Shown: positions 47,178 through 58,787 of the stretch, piece after piece
How positions within the stretch are numbered: position 1 is the stretch's first letter
How the letters are laid out: each line of letters starts with the position of its first letter
Source: Lucifuga dentata
Lineage: Eukaryota > Chordata > Actinopteri > Ophidiiformes > Bythitidae
Reading direction: 5' to 3'
Assembly (NCBI GenBank): GCA_014773175.1
Contig: VXCM01001291.1
Coordinates: forward strand, 1-64,000
Length of the DNA: 64,000 nt
Notes under the pieces: model-generated
Told to the model about the DNA's origin: nothing
The model's database searches: none
Seen by the model: only the letters and a program-made list of their open reading frames with translations
Program-made: the position numbers and the translations under genes

Positions 47178-48880
47178 GCAAAAATGAAAACAGCAAATGC
47201 ATTCCTTCCTATAGAGCGTGGATGCCCACATCTCTGCACAGAGAAAACTGCTTCACGCCACCGTTATTTTAGGAATAAACAGAAGGCCAGAACCCGTAAA
47301 GAGTGAAGCTCTGTTGGTTTGTTGCGATCTAGAAAAAAAATGGGTGGAGTAAGGGAAATGTAACGCAGTAGCAGGATGTGACTTGTGCCATATGTGAGAG
47401 GCTCTGGTTTATTAGCTGTCTCTATCTGTCTGTATGTGATTGTGTGTTTGTTTGGTTTACATGGAGCGCAGAATCCACCAGCGAATGAGCGAGCACTGTG
47501 CGGGGTGCGGCCTTATTGCTTACTAAGGGCAGGCCCTTCGTTTCATACTGTAAATGTATACCGTATGACTAAATGTAGACATCACTGAATGAGGAATGTA
47601 CAGCAATGAATACCGCGAAGGGAATATTAACTTGCACTAAAAAAAATTTTAAAAAACACACACACAAAAACTTTTAAGATACTTGATTCCATGAGTCAGT
47701 TTTATCATAGGTCTCTGTCATGTGATTTGTGTGGAATTCAAGAGGTTTTGTATTTATTACTGAGTGAATGAATTTTATTCTCAAAATGATGAGATTGAGT
47801 TTAAGAAGGCTAGATTGCTATTGTTTTTGAAGATTGAAGAAGACATGCTGTTACTTTTGTATAAATGTACATAAAGAAAACTATAGGAATAACCGACCAA
47901 ATACTACCTTAACCTTCTTGATGTTTGGGTGTTTTTAATTGTTTTTGTTTTGTTTGTTGTTGAAATTTATTTAAGATGGACATTATTTCAGTTTGAGAGT
48001 ATATATTATGATTATTCTGTACAGAATTTGTAATATAACTACAGTAATTCACAAAGTATTTTGTTGTATTAAAAGTAAGGTATTGTAGCGTAGTGTTTTG
48101 TGACTTACACCTACTTTGACCACTCAGAAAAGATATTTTTGTTGACTAACGTGGTAATGAGTTATCAGTTACAGAATCAAAAGAACTCTTCAGAGACTAA
48201 GAGATTATTCTGATCTGTTTGCTGTTAATCAGGTTTGATTTTAAAGAACTGTGAATTAGGTTTTGAAGCCCAAAAAGAACTTTTTAACTTTTTAACACAA
48301 ATAGAAATAGCAACACCATCATGTATTTACCTGATTTTGTTTTTACTTTGCCTTTACAAGTAGATGCAAACGTCTAATAATGTTATTAGATCAATCAGTG
48401 TGTGACACAAAGAATCGTGGGAAATCTCATTTGGAACAGAGTTGGCATTCTCATAGATCAGAAATTTTTCTTATACTGATACTTCATAGGTCACATGCTT
48501 AGAAATGGAAGAGGTTTGCGTGCACAATTTCAAGTCGACTGTAAAATTTTGAAGACAGTCTTCGAACTTGTAATGTATATGGCATGTATTTTTTTAACTT
48601 TCTGAAGACTCAATTGTATATATTTTCTCAATGAATGGTTGTAACAAAATTGTTTCTTGGATATTTTTCTTCTCTTGTATGATATTACATCATCCTGCCA
48701 GTGTGTTTGTGCTACATTTTCTTGGTCCTGTAAAGTAGTCAGATTTTTCTTTTTTTTTTTTTTTTTTTTTTTTTGAAAAAAAAAAAAGCCTTTTGAAGTG
48801 TACAGAGTAAGAGCTTTGAAGTTTGTGGAACTGAATTTAGAAACAATTACAAAAATAAACTATTTTACATCTTAGCATGT
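47178..48880 (+). other. kmt2c: kmt2c 3' UTR
   Basis: About 1.7 kb of AT-rich sequence after the stop, with a T-run followed by A-run near 48750-48786, up to the polyadenylation signal. No competing open frame with recognisable similarity. Confidence 0.75.
48854..48859 (+). terminator. kmt2c: likely kmt2c polyadenylation signal (AATAAA)
   Basis: AATAAA followed within 30 bases by TG/T-rich sequence (catgttttgtctatgttttt), as expected at a cleavage site. An earlier weaker ATTAAA lies at about 48069. Confidence 0.65.
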
Positions 48881-50440
48881 TTTGTCTATGTTTTTATCAT
48901 TCACAACTTGAGCCAGGTGATTCCCAGGGAATTCCCACATCTTGGACCAGGGAATCACCTTGTGTCCAAGATATGAATAAGGGTACCAATGGCTCTTACG
49001 TGACTTTAATGTGACCCAAGGAGTCACCTGCCCCAAGTTGTAAACAACTTTCAGAGGATAAATATTGGTTAATTTAAGAATAAACAAGCAGTTCCAAGTG
49101 CTTGAACTATGACAGGATAGATATCCAATAACCTGGATGACAGAAGGTGCACAGACATCAAATTCAATTGTTAAATATGGAACATGAAGCCACATGATAT
49201 CTTTTAATTTTTTTTGGCTGGTACATAAATATACTTCAACTGAAATAATCCAGATTTAGTGAGCTGTTGAATGGCTGTGTTACAGATCAATATAGTATAC
49301 TGTAAGTCATAACACTCCCTGAAAAGTCCAGAATAATTCTGCAAAATTAAGAAGGGCCCTGAAAAGTCTGGTATAGTCCTGAATGTTGGAATAATGTTAG
49401 AAAGGAATAATTCTGAAATAGAACTGAAGAGCCTGGACTTATTCCTGTTTTTTTAAAGATTAACTCCGGGTCGTTTCCTTTTATCTGTAGTTTAAATACT
49501 TTTTTCATGAGCCTTGTGGCAAAATCAGGTTGTGCCTTAGAGGATGAAAAACTCACCAGACTTTCCCAACTCATCAGACTGTCACCTCTTCTCTTCATAA
49601 AAAAGGCTTTAGCTGGAACCTGCTTTGCTCCAGATTATGATGTCATTTCAGCTGTGGAAGTTTTTTTTTTTTTTTTTTTTTGGACAGTAAGGACTTACTG
49701 CACTTGACATGTTGGTTGTATGTCAAAATGGGATCATGTTGAAAAGTAAATATCTGCAACACCTCTATATTAGATATTTCAATACAAGGCTGAGAATCGA
49801 TCAAGCCTTGCATTCACATAACATTATAGTGCTTTGATCATTTAGTAATGCTAAGCAATTAAGTTTATATGTAGCATTAATTCTCACATTAACCTTGACT
49901 CAAGCAGGTCTGTACTTCAGTGTGTTTTTTCTGAAATTCTTTTTCTGCACTCAGTGGAAAAGGAATGTTTGTGATGCTGAACCAGAAATTTCCAAATTAC
50001 CTGAACATTAAAAAAAAAGTTTGTAATATAACTGAGTAATTCACAGTGGAGAATGAAACGTTGCATTCAAGGCCTTATAATTATCCGGTTCAAGAAGATT
50101 AAAGAAACACTGACACCTGTTGGTGAAGCCGTGTGCATCAGGGATGGTACCGGTGTTGTGAGAAAATTTGCATCCCTTTCAAAAACTTGCTCTCCTGGCT
50201 GGGTGTCCTCGTATTTGCCGTTTCTTGTTTTGCCACAGTACATAAAAACTGTGGGAATTCGTGAATTTAAAAAAACAAGCAATTTTTCAAAACAGCACTG
50301 GTAGCACAACATTTTCAGAATTCATAGTCCAATTTGCTTCTGAAATTAACAAAGGCTTGTGATTTTTAAAAATCACGTAATATTTCACAGCAGCTACAAG
50401 TTATTAATGATGCCGAGCTTTTTATTTTTCAGGCGGGAAC
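48881..50440. other. kmt2c-prkag2 intergenic region
   Basis: About 1.6 kb with no recognised gene. Holds a nested inverted repeat (48903-49041) and a poly-T run (about 49662-49680). No trace of GALNT11 or GALNTL5, which lie between these genes in human. Confidence 0.6.
48903..49041. repeat. nested inverted repeat, MITE-like
   Basis: Outer arms 48903-48924 and 49020-49041 match in 19 of 22 positions as reverse complements. An inner perfect 9-bp stem is at 48939-48947 and 48964-48972. No clear target-site duplication. Confidence 0.6.
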
Positions 50441-50652
50441 GGGGATTTCAAACTACGGAAACTCTCGAGGGAGGGCACACATCTGTCGCGGCTGCAAACT
50501 GCGACACAACACCGGTAAACAGCTTTGGTATGAAGCGGCGTGCCGAGCCTCTCTGACAGCCCAGCCCACTTCCTGGTGGATCCTCAGCTGAAGTGAAAGG
50601 AGCTGCGTGTCGAGAGCTGCAGCACTTTTAATACTTGTGTTTTGGGAGAAAA
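50440..50652 (+). promoter_or_regulatory. prkag2: probable prkag2 5' UTR and promoter-proximal CpG-rich patch
   Basis: About a dozen CpG dinucleotides lie within 50440-50560, far denser than the surrounding AT-rich sequence, directly upstream of the prkag2 start codon. The transcription start itself cannot be placed. Confidence 0.5.
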
Positions 50653-50736
50653 ATGGGAAGCACGGTGATGGAATCCGGCAAGGAGAGCTCCAAGAAAATA
50701 GCGAAGAAGAGGAGAAGTCTGCGGATTAAAATACCA
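50653..50736 (+). CDS. prkag2: prkag2 exon 1
   Basis: 28 codons from ATG to CCA before GTGAGT. Basic KKIAKKRRSLRIKIP end matches the human KRRSLRVHIP motif. Confidence 0.95.
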
Positions 50737-51146
50737 GTGAGTCGATGAAGTATCAGCTGATGTTTTGGTTTTTTTTTTTAATGTTTTGGGGTTTTTTTTT
50801 TTGGCTTCTTACTGTGATTGTTATGGAGCACGAAGTGGGCTTGTTGTGGCGTACACGTGTTGTACTTTATATTTAAACAGCCTTCAGACTTTCATGGGTT
50901 ATTAGCTATTGTTTGTTGTTATTAATCATTTTTGTCGTATGTTCCTCCCTGATCGTGACGTAGGGTTCATGATTGACAGCTGTCTTTGGATCACAATAAC
51001 CGACTTAAATATATATTTGATATATTTTTTTTTAAGAACAAGATGCTCAAAGGGTTATTACATTTGAAGGCTGTTTCTGCTTGCTGGAAAATACACACAC
51101 ACACACACACACACACACAAGCTATTTTAATGTGTCGTAATCCACC

Positions 51147-51179
<33 letters not shown>

Positions 51180-54100
51180 CATTGTCTTTTGCTTTGCTGT
51201 GTGGACAAAGAGCATAATGCACTAAAGAACACACAGTATGTGAGGAATGTGTTGTTTACATGCAGAAACTCTTTTCATCGTTTGGTTTTAAGTGAAAATT
51301 TCAGCCTCAGTGACTAACTATTCATCAACTCTTCTGTTTTTAACCACAAATACTTTCATCTAAATGTTGTGAAGGAAAGCAAAGCACAAAAAAATCAAAG
51401 CCTATGAGACAGACAGCCTGCTCCAAACCACTGAGTCATGATTCATTAGGGTCACTGTACTGAGACCCTTTGATTATTTCATTTTATTTCCATAGCTGGC
51501 CCTCCATCACAGTTCCCTCTATTTTCTAATTTTAACAGTTTCTAGGATTCTGGCTTTTTTTTTCTCCCCCTCCTAGACCAAATTGGACTTGAATTGAACT
51601 GAATTGGAGGCTTTATTCTAGCTGTTACATTTCTTTAAAAACATTGTCTGAATACCAGGAGCACACTTCAGGGAGAATTAATTTTTTTGTCTTGTAAGCA
51701 TGGACAGTGTTACTGTAGCTCATCACATGTTTATAACATTTTCTAGACTTGTCAAGTAAATAAATACCAAGTGCCCAAGGTGATGTCTCCAAATTTATTT
51801 TGTCTGACGAACAGTAAAAAAAAAGCAAACCCAAAGTTATTTGATTTCCCATGATAAGAAGCACATACAAAAAAAAAAAAAANAAAAAAAAAAAAAGTAA
51901 ATCCTCACACTGACAAAGCTGGAACCAGCAAGTTAATGATTTTTTTATTTGAGAAATAACTTAAAAATTTTCACTAAATGATAAAAGTGTTGTTGATTAA
52001 TTTTCTTTTGTTTAGTTGTTTTAGCTCTATGTGGGTGGATGACAACCATCTGATCTAACTAAGGCATACTTTTCTAACTTAACTTGGATGGTGTTCAGTG
52101 TATCATTATGGAATGTATGTAGGTGTGTCATAAATTTGTCCCTTTTTAGAAAGATAGAAAGATTTATGTTGATTTATTATTCATTAAACTGTTTTATCTA
52201 ATCAAAAGTCATTCATGTACAACTATATAGACTGGATTGCCTAATCATAAATAAATTCTTATCCTTCAGGAAACTGTGATATGACATAAAAGTGATTGCA
52301 TGGTCACAAGCATCTCTCTGCTGGAGGGAAATGTAAAGCTCAGTCGTTGGTACGGATGTGTTGTGTTCTTGTAGCATTTTGCTCATGGTTCAACATGTTT
52401 GTCTACTTTTTTCAAACTTGTCCATTTTATTTTACAACAGGCTAAAGCTTTTTGTGTTCATTTAGCATGTAAATGGCTCAGAACAAGGTGGTTGTCCCAC
52501 CCGTAGAAGGCATCATACCTGTTATGACATGCTATTTTGTTTTCTGCTGCATTTCCTGAAAGTTAAGCCATAATCATTAGCTTTGCTATCCTTGATGCAG
52601 GATTTCAGTGCATTCAAGTTCCCGCAAGTGGAGACCAGTGGCTCACCCAAAAGCGTCTCTCAGGCGGTAAAGTATTTTCATTAGAATAATTGCATGGGTT
52701 ATTTATTTATTTTTATTTTTTTATTTTAAATTTGTGTCAATTGTTTGTTTTCTTCATTTATCTTGTTTATTTGGCACTGGTTGGCTTTGGACACATTTTG
52801 ACATTTTGACATAGATTTTGGAGAGCAAAATATTAACCGAGGCTGTTGCTCCTATTCTTCCTGCCCTGCCTGGCTTACAGTAACATTACACCCACAGGCA
52901 TGGTGGGATCATATACCGGAAATTGATTTTTCTAAAACAGCATCCTCTTCCTACTGTGTGCTCTTATTTAACTGAAAAGTAACAATTCTAGACCACAAAT
53001 CTTTATTTTTTCATACACGAAGAGCTTATTTACTGTACATTGAACACTTCTTGGCTGCTCCTCTTGCCTTGACATGCTCTTGCACAATGAGAGTGAGAGA
53101 TAGTTGTTAGCAAACAGAGGAGATGGGTGTGTGCGCTCTCTCGCCCTCAGATTTGTCACAGGATTGGCTCAAAAGAAACGCGCTTCTGGAGTTTGACAAG
53201 CCTTATGCAAATACAGCCATGAACAATTTATTAAAAAGGCAAAACAAAACATTCCTTCCCTTTTTCCATTTCTAAAAATTGAGTGAGTGTAGTCTCCTCA
53301 GCACCTTTTTTTTTTTTTTNCTTTTTTTTTTTTTTCCTTTTTTTACATTAGAGCAGTGTTTCTGTATGCAGCTGATCTGTTTTGATGAGAGTGGTTATTA
53401 TACAGGTATTTATCCATAAATGTTACCAAAACACTCTTGTTACATTTTACTGTTTCCTGTAAACACAGCCTCTGTATACGAGAGATTCCTGTGTATTCTA
53501 CTCCATCACTTAAATGGTTAAAAGATTTGCTGTTGGCACATCCACAGCAGGCACTGCTCATTGGTGGGAGGAGGCGATCTGTGTCTCTCGTCAGATTGGC
53601 TGCTCCGTCTGTGTGTTTGGTGTCTGTACAGCCAAAGAGAGGGATTTCTCAGTATGTTTCCATGATATTGATCTTGTGAAGAAAGACAGAGTTCTAATCA
53701 TAATTCTAAAAAATGTTGGCGGTAATGTTTAGCCAAAAGAAGAAGTGATTGTCTGAGCCTGATGGTGCTGTTATTACTTCTGTTCTGATACAATCTAACA
53801 CACTGTTCAGCTTGACACGAAGTCCTGGATAGAGAGAATTCACTGTGTGTTCTTTGCCATGCTTATCACTTGATTCATTTAAGTCTGACGTAACAAACTA
53901 ATTCATATCCAAGTTATCAGCAGCAACACTGATTAGTTCACATTTCTTTGAATATCACAAAAAAACAAACCACAACTTTGTAGGAATACATAAATAAATA
54001 AAATACACATTACCATGGATGTTAAAAATTCTTACCTTGCTTGTACGTGTTAATAATGGAGTCATGAATTTATGAATTGGCAAGTTAGTAAGAAGTCAAG

Positions 54101-54780
54101 CCATGGTGCAAATACAAACTGACTGGACTATCAAGGAAAGTTAATTCTAAGAGCTTTTTCTTGCTTTTTCAATTAATTATTAATTATGCCACCCTACCTT
54201 GTGTAACTTTTCCCATTATTCACTGGGTTATGGAAGCTTTGCCTTATTATAATGTACTTCTAGCACTGCTGTTGTTTTTATGAAGTGCCATAAAGTTATA
54301 CAGTGAGTTGACATGAACTCTGAGAAAAGAAGTGACCAAACTTGCAAGCTCCCATAAAAAGTGCAATCAGTTGGCAGTCATTTCACAACAAATGTCTCAA
54401 TAAATGTCATTGTTATGTACAGTGATTTTCTCAGCTTGGCCCTGCATCCTCCGCCCATCTCATTTACCACTATGGGAACACACTGTGTATAAACATGCAA
54501 TAATTAACATTTTTCTTCTCTTAGGGAGAAAGTTGTGTCCAATCAGGAAGTCCTATCAAAGGAGCGAGGAGCCCTGCCAGCACTACCCGGTCCCCTGGTC
54601 TTTCCCGTTCTGCTCCATCTCAATCAAAGACCAGCTCAGGTTCACCCAAAACCCTCTTCCCCTATCCCCCCCAACACAGTTCTTCACCCAAGTCCCTCCA
54701 CCGACTAAGCTTCACTGGTATCTTCCGCTCGTCACCCAACTCAACGCCTGCAAACAAAATCCTCTCCAAAACCAGGAAAG
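50653..54780 (+). CDS. prkag2: prkag2, AMP-activated protein kinase gamma-2, first three exons (partial gene)
   Basis: Gamma-2 is the regulatory subunit of AMPK. Its four CBS repeats, which bind AMP/ADP/ATP, are encoded downstream, beyond this window. The three exons here (84, 66 and 256 nt) encode the long gamma-2-specific N-terminal extension: MGSTVMESGKESSKKIAKKR, then RRSLRIKIP, a short Ser/Pro segment, then SGSPKTLFPYPP and LHRLSFTGIFRSSPNS. Human gamma-2 has MGSAVMD...KRRSLRVHIP, PGSPKTVFPFSY and [20 protein letters not shown] in the same order. Start context gaaaaATGG is favourable. All junctions fit and exon 3 ends in phase 1. The gene continues past 64000. Confidence 0.95.
50737..52600 (+). 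other. prkag2: prkag2 intron 1
   Basis: 1.9 kb. Holds a (CA)n run (about 51093-51118), poly-A runs (51151-51178 and 51870-51896 with N at 51883). No other gene recognised. Confidence 0.65.
52601..52666 (+). CDS. prkag2: prkag2 exon 2
   Basis: 22 codons, phase 0-0: DFSAFKFPQVETSGSPKSVS then QA. Starts like human DLSSFAMP. Acceptor gatgcag, donor GTAAAG. Confidence 0.88.
52667..54524 (+). other. prkag2: prkag2 intron 2
   Basis: 1.9 kb, AT-rich; T-run with N at 53320. No other gene recognised. Confidence 0.6.
54525..54780 (+). CDS. prkag2: prkag2 exon 3
   Basis: Ser/Pro-rich: GSPIKGARSPAS, SSGSPKTLFPYPP, SPKSLHRLSFTGIFRSSPNS, ending KTRK plus one base (phase 1) before GTGAGT. RLSF within this run is a plausible basophilic-kinase site, as in human RRMSF. 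Confidence 0.95.
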
Positions 54781-57700
54781 GTGAGTCACATGATACTAAC
54801 TGCCCAATCCAATGCCATAGATTCAGGAGAACTAGACATATTTTCATAAATAAGAACACTTGACACATTGATGAAGGAGATTGGAGGGTGTGACTGATGC
54901 ATAGTCTGTGCACTACAAGTGAGATAAAGACTGAAAGCTTAAAGAACATTGTATATTTAATCCCAATACATACTACTCACATATGTGTTACATAACATTA
55001 AAACTGTATTTTAATCCCCAAATCCCCTAATCTTTCAAAATCAAATAGTCAGATGATACACCCACCTTAAAATTCAGTGTTTCCCCTGATAACACATACA
55101 TCCAAATGTAGAAGGGACAGTCGTTTTTCTCAGTAAAAGTAATCTTCTCCTAGAACTATATTCCCTAGGAAAGACATACATTTTCTTCCATGCAGCTTCA
55201 TGTTGGTCCAATTAAATAAAGCTACTTTGACAACAAAAAAAAAAAAAAAAAANAAAAAAAAAAAAAAAAATGTAATAGTGTTTGCTGTGATGGATTATGT
55301 ATCAAGCACATTTCGAGTTACAAGTTGATTTTTATAGCATGCTGGAATGAGCTGAAAACAATGGCTGCCTGGAAGGTTGGAAAAACAATTCTAATATTTA
55401 CTGCTCCAGGAGGAAATGGCTGTCAGTAACGTAAGGTTTTTGTATTGGACTCAAACATGCAAAACTATGGGCATGGTCCTTTAATGCATTGTGTACAGAA
55501 ACAGGTCAGCCATTGTTAGTCACTGATGTTTGGCTGGCTCTGGCAGACTTACTCAGGTAAGTGTAAGTATTTTGTTCAGTAGCAATTCTAGAAGGAAACA
55601 ACTGTAAAAGAATGGGACACAAAAAAAAAAAAAAAAAAATNAAAAAAAAAAAAAAAAAACACTGTGATATTTTGAGTTTCCTCAGTGTTTATTTATTTGC
55701 TAAACCCATATTCAGGAAGTCAGGTCTTCTTCTCTGTCCAGTTTGTGATAGAACTGGCATGAGGAAGTGCAATCTTGGGTTTGACTAAAGGAAACATGTC
55801 CACTTCTTTGTTTTGTTACGCACGACGCCAACGCTGGCACAAGCCTTGTCAAACTGATAAGTATCACTTGAGTGTCGACAGATGTTCCTTCATTATCATT
55901 TACCCACTTATTAATGTCGTCAACTTTGTCTTGGAAAAGGAAGTCTTTGGGCTTAGTTGATTTTCATAAACAAAGAGAAGCTTGTTTGGCTCTCAGTCTC
56001 TGGCTTTGAGTCGTACACTCCAAGGCCAGTTTGTCAGATCGAGTTACTGTTTTGGTTTCCCAGAGGCAGGAGTGTAGCCATAATATATTCTCCATAATAC
56101 CATAAAAACTTAATATCACTCAGAAAACACAATGGTAATAGTGGTAAGCACAAGACGAGTGGAAATGAGTCAGACTAATCACATCTAATGGAAATGTATT
56201 TTTGAGAACAGGGCCTTAGGTTATGAAGAACAGAAGTAACAGGCAGAATTTTGCCTCTCAGTCTCCATGTTATTTGGAGGGCTGATTATTACGTAACAAT
56301 AATTAGCCTGTTTGCATGGAAACAGTCCTGCTGGACACAGGATCAAACAGCAGAAAAATGAGTCATATTACTTGGCTGGCACATATCCTTCTTCTTCTTC
56401 TGTGTTTCCTCACTGGGGGGTTAGTTTGGCAGTCGCTGATGGAATTGCCCTGCTTGGGCCAGACCTCAAAAGTCAACGTGCTCAGTTTCCTCTGGAGATT
56501 ATTATTGATGGAAACCAAGCTAAAACACGCTAAAGCACATTGGCTGCAACAGGGTTCTCATGCCATCTGCTCAGGATTATTGTGGTCTGATGTGTCTTGA
56601 CTGGCATCCCTCATTCTTTTAACAAATACTGAAATGGCTTTAAATGATCAATGGCCAATGATAACAGACCAAGTATTATGTCTGTTTTTACATGCTACCA
56701 CATTTGGCCATAAGGGTGTGCTAAAGGCCTGGTCTACCCTTTAGGTGTTCTCAAACTAGTCTTGACTATTGAGAGACAAATAAAGTATAACAAGGAGATA
56801 CATTTTCATATCAGAAGCTTTCATTTTTGTAACATCTACATTATTATTTTCTAAAATTCTAGCTTTTATAGATGAGTTCGTTGAGATTCTAGGGTGCTCT
56901 GATTACCTCACCTTCACCATTTGCACGCCTTTCAATGGGTGGCAGTGTTTTCTCTGATTCACTTATATCCATATTTGCTATAAATATGATCAGAATATCT
57001 CCTCATTCCCCGCAGTTCTAAACATGTGTTTTCCCATCGCCTGGACATTGTCAGTCTCTCACTGCTGGAGACAACTGGAGCGCTTTCATAGCCTTATCTG
57101 GAAGTGACCTGACTGTAAGAAGCTCCTCACACAGCCATGCACAGTCACCCACCCGCCCTCCTTGTTTCTCAGTCACTTCTGTATGCTGTGTGTTGTCAGT
57201 AAATACAGGAACTGGGCAGTTCTGATTGTCTGAATTCACAACACACACTCCTTACAAGGCCAGACTGATTTTTGAGTGGCTGAACAAATTCCAAATTCTA
57301 CCTACACTTAAAGGTGTGTTTTTATAACCAGAACAGCATTAAATTGGCTTAAATTGATATCGTAGACATTTTTATTAGAATAATGACAATTTTGTAAGTA
57401 TCACAGTGATTAGAGGAGACTGACCTCATTGTAGACATCAGATTGGTCAGAATGGTCGTTGGTCTACTGGGCTGAGTAAAGCAGTTGCATAACATGTTAA
57501 CTGAGATCTGCACTGCAAAGGCAGCAGCTAATGTGAACAGCAAACACTGAGTGGGCCATCTGCTAAGGAAAAGGAAAGCTAGTGGTAGTGAATGGAAGCT
57601 TTCTGATCAGCTGACAGAACATGGGATGTTCCCCTGCTGTCATCTGATGGGGGCTGGCCTCAGCAGTCTTAAAGGTCAGCCCCCCAGTGCTACAGACAAA

Positions 57701-58787
57701 TGACTGTACAAATGGTAGTGCTGCAGGTCCCACAAGTAGAAAGACCTTTATGTCCTTATTTGTAATCTGTCTGCCAGGAATTTGAGGTTGAGGAGTTTTG
57801 ACATCAGGAAACACTGAGATTGTGTGGTCCTGAATGTATGTTAAACTGTGTGAAGACGGAGTGAGACAAATGTGTCTGTGCTGAATTTACTCTGTGGGAG
57901 GAGGGAGGGCAGGAGAAAGGGGCGGGGGGGCGATGGAGAGCNTGTGCTGAATTTACTCTGTGGGAGGAGGGAGGGCAGGAGAAAGGGGCGGGGGGGCGAT
58001 GGAGAGCCTGAGCCAATCATTGGTGTATTCTTCCTAGTCTGGCCTCCTTTTACAGTGTCTAACATGCATTCTATATTAAAGAGTCACCACCCACTGCTGC
58101 ACCTGACAATTTACAGCATTGAGAAGAAGGGAAAGGCGCTGCGGTCCCAGTTCTTACTTACATCACTTACGAGAGGAATCTTTCTCAAAGATTGTGTGGA
58201 ATTTACAGCTTTCATACTCTTCATGTCTTTCCCTTCATATGTATGATCTGACAGACATTATATGTCGTTTCCTGCTGGCTCTCTGCTCTTTGGCTCTGGA
58301 GGACTACTTTGCCTGGATATGCAAACTTAGCGTATACTGGAGACTTGCTGACGTCATCATTCTTGGATCTAACTAGCATTTCTGGCTTGAAGAAAAGCAG
58401 AAAATCTCAATAAACAGCAATACGCATCTTCATAGAATAGGCAAAATTAGTTTTTCCTCCTACAGATTTACACCAAGTCAGTAGACTGTTTTAGAAATAT
58501 CTTTTTTATCTGTTGACTGAAGAGGACCAATTTCTTCATTTCCGTAAAACAGGACTATCTTTTTACCAAAAGGCAGATCTGGCAGTTTCAAAGGCTGATC
58601 TCTCTCTCGCTGGACTCGTATCACTAAGGATATACTTTTCAAACCAGGTTTCATTCCTTTAATACTTTTTTTCATCTAGCAAATGGAGTAACTCACACTG
58701 ACATGTTGCAAGCCATCGCGGTGCCCTTGTTGCGATGCTGATGGTCATGGTTGAAATTATTTTTGGACCCACAACCCACTGTGTTCC
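54781..58787 (+). other. prkag2: prkag2 intron, first part
   Basis: 4 kb. Poly-A runs with N at 55253 and 55641, and a 65-bp assembly duplication at 57877-58007. No gene recognised. Confidence 0.6.
57877..58007. repeat. 65-bp exact duplication around a single N (assembly join)
   Basis: 57877-57941 equals 57943-58007 with N at 57942; includes a G-rich stretch (ggggcgggggggcg) that may have stopped contig extension. Confidence 0.88.

Noticed and set aside
1593..47177. Assignment as kmt2d instead of kmt2c
   Set aside because: Linker blocks outside the shared domains (exons 36-37, 40, 43-46) match KMT2C, and the next gene is prkag2, the KMT2C neighbour in human.
57877..58007. 65-bp tandem duplication as a biological repeat
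   Set aside because: A single N lies exactly between the copies, as at 3936 and 34273; best explained by unmerged contig ends.
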